Below, piece after piece: positions 56,815-64,000 of a stretch of 64,000 nucleotides of DNA. The stretch lies in NCBI RefSeq assembly GCF_014048465.1, contig NZ_PDLY01000006.1, forward strand, positions 1-64,000, given 5' to 3'. This DNA is from Bombella mellum (lineage in GTDB: Bacteria > Pseudomonadota > Alphaproteobacteria > Acetobacterales > Acetobacteraceae). The translations under genes were made by a program, and so were the position numbers. A model generated the notes under the pieces. The model was given only the letters and a program-made list of their open reading frames with translations, searched no databases and was not told the DNA's origin. Within the stretch, counting starts at the first letter, position 1. Each line of letters opens with the position of its first letter.

Positions 56815-58317
56815 TCAGGAAGGCTCTCTCATGCCCTCTGTTGCCGCCGGCACCGCACGACTGAACAGGTAGTTCAGGATTGTCCGCTTGCCAACATCAA
56901 TATCAGCCGTCACAGGCATACCTGCGCTGGGATGGAAGAAAGACGGCTGACCATGCAGGGTATATTTGTCAATTTTCAGCCTGACACGATAGAAAAGAAC
57001 GGAGTTGCCCTCCTTGAGGATGGCTGACGGGTCAATCCCGGCCCTAATGTTTCCTTCGACCATCTCCGGTGGCAGGAACGTGTCCGCACTGATGAGATGG
57101 ACCGTGCCCTCCGCCCCGCCATACTGGGCATAGGGGAAGCTGGAGAACTTGATGATGGCATGATGGCCCTGCCGCACATAGGCACTGTCCTGCGGACTCA
57201 TGATGGCTTCCACCTCCAGCCCGCTTGCCGTCGGCTCCAGCGTCACCACGCGCAGGGTCGGGGCCACCATCGCCCCGACGGAAATGGGAGCGACCGTCAG
57301 CACGACGCCATCAGCCGGTGCCCGCAGGTCGATCTCCTTCTGCTGCACACGCCCCTTGCGATACTCGCTTCTCAGCTGGTCCAGCCGCCTCTGCCCCGTC
57401 ACGAGCATGCCGTACACCTTCGTCTTCCAGCTCTGGACATAGCTCTCCCGCAGGGCACGGAGGGCATCAAGACGGTTCTGTGTCCCGCCAGCCGTCTGCT
57501 GGGCAGAGATCAGTGCCCGCTCCGTATCCATCAGGGCATCCTGTGCCCCGAGGGTGGACAGGCGTGACCCCACCTCTTCCTTCTGCTCACGCTCCCTCAT
57601 GTCCAGCACGGCCTGGGTGACCCTCAGCTTGCTGGCATACATGGCGGCACTTCCACGGGCCGCCTGGAGGTCGTTCTGCATCCCGGCGATGCGGCGGTCA
57701 AAATCCTGGATGTGGGCCTGATAGTCCGCCTTCATCTGGAGGAACAGCTGCTCTTCCTGAATGGAGGCAGGAACGTTCATGTCCGCATGATAGTCGACAT
57801 CAGCCGCCTGCGCCTTGAGCCGGGCCACTTCCGCCTGCTGGGATTCCATCTGGGCGGACAGGTTCTCCATGTCCACGTCACTCAGCGTCGGATCAAGCCG
57901 GACCAGCACCTGCCCCTTGCGGACATACTGCCCGACGGACACGTTGATGGACTTGACCTTCCCGGGGGCGACAGGCTGCACGACCACGATCGGAGCCGTC
58001 GAAATAATCCGCCCCGTGACCGTCACGACCTTGTTGAGAGGGAAGAGGGCCATCGCCAGCACGCTGGCCAGCACGAGTGACCCGATGAGCCACGTGATGT
58101 AGCGGGCCGAGGCCGTCATGGGCAGGTTGACCATCCCCAGCGTGGGAGAATGGAACTCCAGCAGGGCCACGGGCATGTCATTGGGAGCGAAGGGATCGTC
58201 AGCCTTGCGTGGCCCCTTCAGGTTGTCCCCGTCCTCCAGCACCTGCTCGCCCTGCTGAGGGGTCTCCTGTCTGGCAGGCTTTGCGGGTCCGGTGCTTGGC
58301 TCTTTTCTCTCACGCAT
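56815..58317 (-). CDS. HlyD family periplasmic adaptor of a type I secretion system
   Basis: This is a membrane-fusion protein of about 500 residues. It has a cytoplasmic N-terminal tail, one membrane helix (ARYITWLIGSLVLASVLAMALF), a lipoyl half motif (VVQPVAPGKVKSINVSVGQYVRKGQVLVRLDP), a long coiled coil, the second lipoyl half (DLRAPADGVVLTVAPISVGAMVAPTLRVVTLEP), and a C-terminal HlyD-type beta domain (SFFHPSAGMPVTADIDVGKRTILNYL). The start ATG overlaps the stop of the ABC gene as TGATG, so the pair is coupled. A TolC partner is not encoded next to it. Confidence 0.92.
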   Translation of the reverse strand: MRERKEPSTGPAKPARQETPQQGEQVLEDGDNLKGPRKADDPFAPNDMPVALLEFHSPTLGMVNLPMTASARYITWLIGSLVLASVLAMALFPLNKVVTVTGRIISTAPIVVVQPVAPGKVKSINVSVGQYVRKGQVLVRLDPTLSDVDMENLSAQMESQQAEVARLKAQAADVDYHADMNVPASIQEEQLFLQMKADYQAHIQDFDRRIAGMQNDLQAARGSAAMYASKLRVTQAVLDMREREQKEEVGSRLSTLGAQDALMDTERALISAQQTAGGTQNRLDALRALRESYVQSWKTKVYGMLVTGQRRLDQLRSEYRKGRVQQKEIDLRAPADGVVLTVAPISVGAMVAPTLRVVTLEPTASGLEVEAIMSPQDSAYVRQGHHAIIKFSSFPYAQYGGAEGTVHLISADTFLPPEMVEGNIRAGIDPSAILKEGNSVLFYRVRLKIDKYTLHGQPSFFHPSAGMPVTADIDVGKRTILNYLFSRAVPAATEGMREPS

Positions 58318-60674
58318 CACTTCTGTCCTCCTCCGGGCCGCCCTTTGCCGGACTGGTCTCCCTGATCAACGGGCCGGACATTGAGCGGGATCGGCGGCTG
58401 TGGGGGTTGAGGTGGCTGCGCTGTCTGCTCAAGATGACGGTTCTGCTGGAGCCACAGGGTCCGGTACACGTCGCAGCGTTCCAGAAGAACGGCATGGGGA
58501 GCGATGTCGATGGCACGCCCCTGCTCCATCACGGCGATCTGGTCACAGTCAACCAGCGAGGACAGGCGGTGCGACACGATCACCATGGTGCGGCCCTTGG
58601 CCAGATTCTTGAGGTTGGCATTGACCAAGGCCTCGGATTCCGGATCGAGAGCCGAGGTGGCCTCATCCAGGATCATGAGCTTCGGATCGGAGATCACGGC
58701 ACGGGCAATGGCCAGACGCTGCCTCTGCCCGCCGGAAATGTTGGTCGAACCTTCCTCGATCCATGTCTCGTAACCGGCCGGCATACGCTCGATGAATTCC
58801 TCGGCTCCGGCCAGACGGGCGGCCCGGATGACGTCATCCAGCGTCAGGCCGGGACGGCCTGCCGTGATGTTGTCATGGATGGTCCCACGGAAAAGGAAGT
58901 TGTCCTGAAGCACCACGCCAAAGGAACGACGCAGATAATGCAGGTTGATTTCCCTCAGGTCGACCCCGTCAAGACGCAGATACCCCTGATAATCCCGGCT
59001 GACCCCCTGAAGAAGACGGGTGATGGTCGATTTGCCGGATCCCGAACGCCCCACGAGCCCCAGCATGGTTCCGGCAGGAACGTCGAAATTCACGTCTGAC
59101 AGGGCACGGGTGGAGGCACCGGGATAGGTGAAGTTGATGTTGCTGAAGCTCAGTGCCCCCTTGATGGGCGGACGCATGCCGTGGGTGAGGGCATAGGTTT
59201 CCGTCGGCTGGTTCAGCACCTCACCGGCTTCACCCAAGGAGACGGTCACTTCATTGAGGGATTCCATGATCTTGGCCAGACTGACCAGCGGCGAGGCCAC
59301 CCGGCCACCCAGCATCATGAAGGCCATGAGCGCACCGCCCTGCATGGAGCTTGAATCCGTCAGCACCAGATAGGCACCGACAAGGATGATGCCCCGGTTG
59401 ATGAACATGTTGAGCGGCTGGACCATCGTGCTGACCCAGTTGGCCAGACGCTGGGAGGCCAGACGCCAATGAATGACGACGGCCGTGCGGTTGTCCCATT
59501 CAGCCCGGCGGGTGTTCTCGAGAGCCAACGTCTTGACCGTCCTGATGCCGGCCACGGTCTCATACAGGGTGGCCCCACGCTGCATCTCGGCACGGACCAT
59601 CTTGCCCGCCACGCGGCTGACCACAGGCAGCATGATGACCACGATCAGACCGATCGCTCCGGCGGCGACCAGGGTCAGCCACGCCAAAGTGGAACTCATG
59701 TAGAACAGCACCGGCATGACGACCATCAGCATGAACATGTCCAGCAGGGTGTTCAGCACCTGCCCGGTCATGAAGTCACGCACCTTGAAGATGGAGTTGA
59801 ACCGCCCCAGCACCTCACCGGCCTGCTGCCGTTCATAGAATTCCAGCGGCAGGGCCAGAAGACGGTTGAAGGCATGGAGGGAAATGCGGGCATCCAGCCG
59901 GGTGGTGACCACCAGCGTCAGCTCCTGCCGGGCATAGGTCAGCAGGATTTCATAAAGGCTGAGGATGACGACGAACCCCGTCAGGGACACGAGGGTGGCC
60001 ATGGAGTGATAGTTGACGACCCTGTCCACCACCTGCATGACGATCATGGCCGGGAACAAGCCCAGCACGCTCAGGACCATGGACGAGAAGACGATGTCCC
60101 GCAGGCCCTGCTTCTCCCGCAGGACCATCTTGGCGAACCAGTAGAAATCAAAATTGGCGTCCGCCTCGGATTCATCACTGCGCTTCTTGATGAGGACGAC
60201 ATCACCCGTCCAGAGCTGCATCAGCCTAAGCTCGTCGATCGGAACGGGAGGCTCCCCCTCGCCCTTGAGGGGGTCACGCAGCCAGACGATGCCCTTTTCC
60301 GGATCGGTACGGATCAGCAGGCCGGCAGACCCGTCACGGAACAGCAGCACGACGGGCGGCGTGTAACCCAGCTTGACAAGATAACGCCAGCGCAGGCGCA
60401 TCCCCTTGGCGACGGCCCCGAAATCTCTCAGCCAGCGGACAAGGGTGGCGGGCGATGGAGACGCCTCACCCGGTTCTGCGGCAAAATCCCGTATGTCCAG
60501 CTCGATCCCATGATAGCGGGCGGCGGCCATGGTGGCACGCAGACGGATGTAGACGGGATTCACCCGATGCGGGGTCGATCCTGCACTGTTGCGCTCCGCC
60601 CCGGGGGCGTTGGACTCACGGCCTCCAGCATCGTGCCCGGAAGACTGTTTGCCAGTTGGAGGCTGGTTCTCCAC
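58317..60674 (-). CDS. Type I secretion ABC transporter with degenerate C39-like domain
   Basis: This 785-residue exporter is the first gene of the run. The N-terminal domain (to about residue 160) resembles the C39 peptidase-like region of RTX exporters but has no catalytic cysteine, which fits cargo with uncleaved C-terminal signals. Six helices follow from about residue 190 (LRDIVFSSMVLSVLGLFPAMIVMQVVDRVV). The ATPase domain has Walker A GRSGSGKST, signature ISGGQRQR, Walker B LMILDEATSALD and H-loop IVSHRLSSLV. The tail is Pro-rich. It would drive one-step export of a large secreted protein. Confidence 0.92.
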   Translation of the reverse strand: MENQPPTGKQSSGHDAGGRESNAPGAERNSAGSTPHRVNPVYIRLRATMAAARYHGIELDIRDFAAEPGEASPSPATLVRWLRDFGAVAKGMRLRWRYLVKLGYTPPVVLLFRDGSAGLLIRTDPEKGIVWLRDPLKGEGEPPVPIDELRLMQLWTGDVVLIKKRSDESEADANFDFYWFAKMVLREKQGLRDIVFSSMVLSVLGLFPAMIVMQVVDRVVNYHSMATLVSLTGFVVILSLYEILLTYARQELTLVVTTRLDARISLHAFNRLLALPLEFYERQQAGEVLGRFNSIFKVRDFMTGQVLNTLLDMFMLMVVMPVLFYMSSTLAWLTLVAAGAIGLIVVIMLPVVSRVAGKMVRAEMQRGATLYETVAGIRTVKTLALENTRRAEWDNRTAVVIHWRLASQRLANWVSTMVQPLNMFINRGIILVGAYLVLTDSSSMQGGALMAFMMLGGRVASPLVSLAKIMESLNEVTVSLGEAGEVLNQPTETYALTHGMRPPIKGALSFSNINFTYPGASTRALSDVNFDVPAGTMLGLVGRSGSGKSTITRLLQGVSRDYQGYLRLDGVDLREINLHYLRRSFGVVLQDNFLFRGTIHDNITAGRPGLTLDDVIRAARLAGAEEFIERMPAGYETWIEEGSTNISGGQRQRLAIARAVISDPKLMILDEATSALDPESEALVNANLKNLAKGRTMVIVSHRLSSLVDCDQIAVMEQGRAIDIAPHAVLLERCDVYRTLWLQQNRHLEQTAQPPQPPQPPIPLNVRPVDQGDQSGKGRPGGGQK

Positions 60675-60983
60675 AGAATATCCTTATCTTGTCTCGTCAT
60701 CCGCATCGGGGCCTCAGGAATTAATACCCCATTCATGGTATGTCATGCAGAAATCTATAAGCAGTTACAACCCACAGCAAGGGCACAGGACGAGATTGGC
60801 CCTGACTTTTTGTTCAGCCTGAAGGCATTCCGCCCTGTCTCTTCCTGTCCCGTCCGGGGGCGGCCATCATCGGTGCGCCCCCTTTTTCCCTCTTCCATTC
60901 CCCCCACCATCTCCCCATCTGGAAGAAAGAAAAATTGGCTGCCCAGAGCCGGACCCTCACAATCGACACCAGAAAGCCGCTTC
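60675..60983. other. Divergent intergenic region upstream of selO and the secretion operon
   Basis: About 310 bases separate the divergent ABC exporter and selO, so both promoters should be here. The first 70 bases are relatively AT-rich. No gene or convincing operator was identified. Confidence 0.4.
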
Positions 60984-62471
60984 ATGCCTGTTCCGCCCCG
61001 CTACGCAACATCCCTGCCTGATTTCTTCCATCGTACCATCAGGCCGGCGGCCTTTCCTGCTCCTCAGATCGTCACCCTGAACGTCCCTCTGGCCCACCAG
61101 CTGGGACTGGACGTGGACTGGCTGCATTCCCCCGCCGGGGTGACCTTCCTGTCCCGCGGGCTGCTGGAGGAGCAGGCGGATGGCGGTCCCCGGGGGCCTG
61201 TCGCCACGGCCTATGCGGGGCATCAGTTCGGTCATTTCGTTCCGTCCCTGGGGGATGGCCGGGCCGCCCTCATCGCAGACTGCCCGACGGCTGACGGTCA
61301 CGTCATGGAGGTGCAGATCAAGGGGACAGGCCCCACCCCCTTCTCACGCAGCGGGGATGGCAGGAACACGGCAGGCCCGGCCCTGAGGGAGTATCTCGTC
61401 AGCGAGGCCATGCACGCCCTCGACATACCCACCACGAGGGCACTGGCCGTGCTGACCACGGGCGAGACGGTCGAACGGGACAGCGGCCCCGTCCCCGGCG
61501 CACTGGTCGTCAGGGTGGCCCGCAGCCATATACGGGTCGGCAGCTTCCAGTATGCCGCCGTTCATGGCGGGCTGGATCACGTCCGGCAGCTGTCCGATTT
61601 CACCATCCAGCGTCTCTTCCCCGAGCTTTCGGACGAAGGGCCGGGCCGCCATCTGGCCCTGCTGAAAACCGTCATCAGACGTCAGGCCCGGCTGGTGGCC
61701 CGCTGGATGGAGGTCGGTTTCATCCACGGCGTGATGAACACGGACAACTGCGCCCTTTCCGGAGAGACCCTGGATTACGGCCCCTGTGCCTTCATGGACC
61801 GTTTCGACCCGATGAAATGCTTCAGCTTCATCGACAGGGAAAGCCGCTACGCCTATGGCCGCCAGCCCGCCCTGGCCCTCTGGAATCTCGGCAGGCTGGC
61901 GGAATGCCTCTTCCCGCTCTTCGATGAGGACGAGAACCGGGCCATAGAACAGGCACAGGAAGCCCTGCACGAATATGACAGCCTCTTCCACCATTACTGG
62001 CTGGCCGGTTTCCGCCGCAAGCTCGGGCTGGAAGAGCAGGACGAGCACGACATCCGCCTTCTGGAACACATCCTGGAAACCATGCACACGGGGAAAGCGG
62101 ACTTCACCAACGCATTCCGGATGCTCGGCTCTCCTGATGTGGCGATCAGGGGTGACCATGCAGCCCTGCGGGAGCTGTTCCCCGGCAACAGGGGACATTT
62201 CGACCTGTGCCGGACCGAAATCCTCCACCGCCTGACGCTTGAAAAACGCTCCGCCGAGGCCCGCCAGCAGGCCATGCAGACCACCAATCCCCGCATCATT
62301 CCCCGGAACCATCAGGTGGAGGCCGTCCTGTCACAGGCCATGAAAGGCAATTACCAGCCTTTCCACGCCCTGCACGAGGCCCTGAAAACGCCTTTTGCAG
62401 AAAAGGATGACGGGCTGGACATTCCGCCACGCCCGGAAGAAGAAGTCAGCTACACGTTCTGCGGCACATGA
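60984..62471 (+). CDS. selO: Protein adenylyltransferase SelO (YdiU)
   Basis: SelO is a pseudokinase-fold enzyme that transfers AMP to Ser/Thr/Tyr on other proteins, linked to redox stress. The 495-residue protein shows the family signatures GHQFGHFVPSLGDGRAALIAD, EVQIKGTGPTPFSRSGDGRNTAGPALREYLVSEAMHALDIPTTRALAVLTTGE and HGVMNTDNCALSGETLDYGPCAFMDRFDP. The longer frame runs through the upstream exporter gene and is not real. I chose the ATG at 60984 because it gives a normal N-terminus (MPVPPRYATSLPDFF). No upstream ribosome site is strong. Confidence 0.93.
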   Translation: MPVPPRYATSLPDFFHRTIRPAAFPAPQIVTLNVPLAHQLGLDVDWLHSPAGVTFLSRGLLEEQADGGPRGPVATAYAGHQFGHFVPSLGDGRAALIADCPTADGHVMEVQIKGTGPTPFSRSGDGRNTAGPALREYLVSEAMHALDIPTTRALAVLTTGETVERDSGPVPGALVVRVARSHIRVGSFQYAAVHGGLDHVRQLSDFTIQRLFPELSDEGPGRHLALLKTVIRRQARLVARWMEVGFIHGVMNTDNCALSGETLDYGPCAFMDRFDPMKCFSFIDRESRYAYGRQPALALWNLGRLAECLFPLFDEDENRAIEQAQEALHEYDSLFHHYWLAGFRRKLGLEEQDEHDIRLLEHILETMHTGKADFTNAFRMLGSPDVAIRGDHAALRELFPGNRGHFDLCRTEILHRLTLEKRSAEARQQAMQTTNPRIIPRNHQVEAVLSQAMKGNYQPFHALHEALKTPFAEKDDGLDIPPRPEEEVSYTFCGT

Positions 62472-62523
62472 CGACGGACAGACATTCCCGCCCCGGAGCC
62501 GAGGCGGAACCTTGCCCTGCCGC

Positions 62524-63072
62524 TCACTGCTGCGTCAGGACACGGACACGCTGGAGAGCCTGAGCCAACCCTCTCGTCGAGAAGAAGAGCTTCATCGGCT
62601 GGCCGGAGAACGTCATGGCCGTGAAGACGGCTTTCTTCTCCTTCAGCAGGCTACTCCACTGCTGGTCATCAAAAGACAGGGGAACAAGGCAGCCTGTCGG
62701 CAGGCAGGTGGAGAAGGAATAGCTGTCGCCCACCGGCTGGGACGCATTGGTCAGGGTCAGACCACGGACGAGGTCCAGCCCGAAAGGAACGGTGGCCAGC
62801 CCCCGCACCTGCACGCCATCCGGTTCCAGACGGATGCTCATGACCCGGCTGTGGGTGTGGGTGTCCAGTGCCTGCTGCCGGGCGAAGCACTGCATGTGCT
62901 GGCTCTCCGCCCCATCCTTCGGCTGGCAGACGACCTGCCAATCCTGGTACCGTTCCGGCAGGGCACCGACCCCTCCGAACGGCCCTGACGCCGCCCGGGC
63001 GGATGCCCCCAGCAGAAGCGTCAGGCCACACAGTCCTCCCAGCAACCGTCCTGCCTTCATGCCTCGTCCCAT
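62524..63072 (-). CDS. IalB-type secreted protein
   Basis: This is an invasion-associated locus B (IalB) family protein of about 182 residues. It has a signal peptide (GLCGLTLLLGASARA) followed by ERYQDWQVVCQ, a cysteine in HMQCFARQQ, VPFGLDLVRGLTLTN and the C-terminal disulfide pair in FSTCLPTGCLVPLSFDDQ, ending in SGQPMKLFFSTRGLAQAL. These are all family features. The start could be 63072 (MGRGMKAG) or 63060 (MKAG). Function in free-living relatives is unknown; the name comes from Bartonella. Confidence 0.85.
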   Translation of the reverse strand: MGRGMKAGRLLGGLCGLTLLLGASARAASGPFGGVGALPERYQDWQVVCQPKDGAESQHMQCFARQQALDTHTHSRVMSIRLEPDGVQVRGLATVPFGLDLVRGLTLTNASQPVGDSYSFSTCLPTGCLVPLSFDDQQWSSLLKEKKAVFTAMTFSGQPMKLFFSTRGLAQALQRVRVLTQQ

Positions 63073-63253
63073 AGCCGTTCGTCCCTGAACCGTTTCAGTC
63101 AATCACGGGTCTTTAGACCACAGAACCCGGCTCTTCACCAGCCTGTCAGTCACTTTACCCCCACCAGTGATGCTGCTCAGGTCCCCGGAACATGGGCACC
63201 ATGCCGCCGCACACCATCAGGCGACGTCACGACATCCCCTGCCTCCGAAACAC

Positions 63254-63865
63254 TCAGTAAGCGGCGGGAGGGTCGGCCTGCGTGCCTCCCTTGGAGAACA
63301 GGGTATGCAGGGTCTGATTCAGCTGCATGATCTGGGGCAGCAGGCCCGGCCTGGACGATGCCTGCTGCCCGGAGGGCTTCGCTCCTCCCTGCTGGGCGGC
63401 GGCTCCCCCCACCCCGGCCTGCTGCTGGGCAAACTCGGCACGCTTCTGTGCAAACTCGGCCTGCTGCTGGGCCAGCTGGGTTTCTTTCTGGATCAGCTCA
63501 AGCCGGAGCTGCTGGTCCTTCAGCTCCTGCTCCAACTTGTCCCGCCGGTCATCCGCTCCGTCCGTCTGACCCTGGCTGCTGCGCTCAGATACGGTACGGG
63601 AGACCGTACCACCCGAAACCTGCCTGCGCTGGGTCTCCTGTCTCTGGGGGGGAGGCTGCTGCATGGCCTGCTGCCGCATGAGCTGCTGCTGGGCTGCCTC
63701 CAGGGCAGCACGCCGCTGGTCCTGGCTGTCCTGAACCCGGGCCAGCGCATCAAGCTGGGCAGGGTCCGTCGTCTGGGCATGAGCCACGGACATCATGCTC
63801 CCGAAACCACCCACGCCCAGCATCAGACACACCAGCCCGACGTACCTCTCAGAAATCCCCCCCAT
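63254..63865 (-). CDS. Secreted Gln-rich coiled-coil protein of unknown function
   Basis: This protein has about 203 residues. The signal peptide (ERYVGLVCLMLGVGGFGSMMSVAHA) is followed by a largely helical Gln/Ala/Glu-rich chain containing DQRRAALEAAQQQLMRQQAMQQ and KLEQELKDQQLRLELIQKETQLAQQQAEFAQKRAEFAQQQAG, a strong coiled coil. A Pro-rich and then hydrophobic C-terminus follows (PGLLPQIMQLNQTLHTLFSKGG). The ATG at 63865 has AGGAGGGG before it. No domain was recognised. It follows the partial gene at the edge by 35 bases and may share its operon. Confidence 0.7.
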   Translation of the reverse strand: MGGISERYVGLVCLMLGVGGFGSMMSVAHAQTTDPAQLDALARVQDSQDQRRAALEAAQQQLMRQQAMQQPPPQRQETQRRQVSGGTVSRTVSERSSQGQTDGADDRRDKLEQELKDQQLRLELIQKETQLAQQQAEFAQKRAEFAQQQAGVGGAAAQQGGAKPSGQQASSRPGLLPQIMQLNQTLHTLFSKGGTQADPPAAY

Positions 63866-63900
63866 CTCACCCCTCCTGCTTTTCAGCAAAAAGCCGTCAG

Positions 63901-63999
63901 TTAACCTCTCGTCGGGCAGGCCGCATTCGGCTGGACACGGGTCCCGTTATCACCCGTGGAAACCAGCAGGGCGGTTCCCGGCTTGTATTCACATGTCCG
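63901..63999 (-). CDS. Partial CDS at the right window edge (C-terminal end only)
   Basis: Reading from the edge, 32 codons are open to a TAA at 63903-63901 and encode a tail beginning RTCEYKPGTALLVSTGDNGT and ending ACPTRG. Two cysteines near the ends could form a disulfide. The start is outside the window and no family was recognised. It has the same orientation as, and sits just ahead of, the coiled-coil gene. Confidence 0.5.
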   Translation of the reverse strand, partial: RTCEYKPGTALLVSTGDNGTRVQPNAACPTRG

Positions 64000-64000
64000 G

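Noticed and set aside
59469-60983. Long open frame continuous with selO that would give a 1000-residue protein
   Set aside because: Its first 505 codons are the antisense of the ABC exporter gene and have histidine/glutamine-rich antisense composition. The SelO homology starts at 60984.

Overview
The window is a GC-rich chromosomal segment that looks like an acetic acid bacterium (Acetobacteraceae, Alphaproteobacteria). The reasons are the split ATP synthase operon (F1 genes only, order H-A-G-D-C), an IalB-family secreted protein, the ahpC/ahpF/OxyR block, and long glycosyltransferases with repeated N-terminal sandwich modules. The genus cannot be fixed from sequence alone; a Bombella/Saccharibacter/Gluconobacter-type relative is a guess.

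Layout. 1-5.3 kb: atpHAGDC on the minus strand with a clear terminator. 5.6-6.9 kb: tRNA-Gly (minus) and a tRNA-Trp/secE/nusG unit (plus). 7.0-10.9 kb: pqiABC lipid-transport operon (minus). 10.9-11.9 kb: tRNA-Thr and an Mrr-like nuclease-fold protein. 12-15.5 kb: peroxide defence, with ahpC and ahpF (minus) divergent from an OxyR-type regulator. 15.6-19.3 kb: a bifunctional PutA. 19.5-24.4 kb: mnmA, a ferredoxin and two cysteine desulfurases (sulfur transfer), with a divergent hydrolase. 24.4-26.6 kb: tyrS carrying a large AT-rich in-frame insertion. 26.6-29.0 kb: a heparinase-like protein and rpe. 29.1-33.4 kb: a TPP riboswitch followed by a TonB receptor, a thiamine-kinase-like protein and a PnuT-type transporter. 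33.5-40.5 kb: an RND tripartite efflux pump with a divergent TetR regulator. 40.7-42.1 kb: an AnsP-like amino-acid permease. 42.2-45.6 kb: pstCAB-phoU without pstS. 45.9-60.7 kb: a surface/secretion region with a divergent long GT2 enzyme, Dps, and a minus-strand run of seven genes (type I secretion ABC and HlyD proteins, a Sel1 protein, a GT2-GT4 fusion, a ChW-like protein, a GT4 and a PEQ-repeat protein). 61-62.5 kb: selO. 62.5-64 kb: three small minus-strand genes, two with signal peptides and one cut by the window edge.

The most unusual object is tyrS. Its N-terminal catalytic part and both ends of its S4 RNA-binding domain are recognisable, but about 300 codons of visibly AT-rich, unrecognised sequence interrupt the S4 domain without breaking the reading frame. 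The insert has no canonical intein ends. Second is the type I secretion/glycosylation operon at 49-60.7 kb, whose cargo is not evident. Third is the compact riboswitch-controlled thiamine salvage operon.
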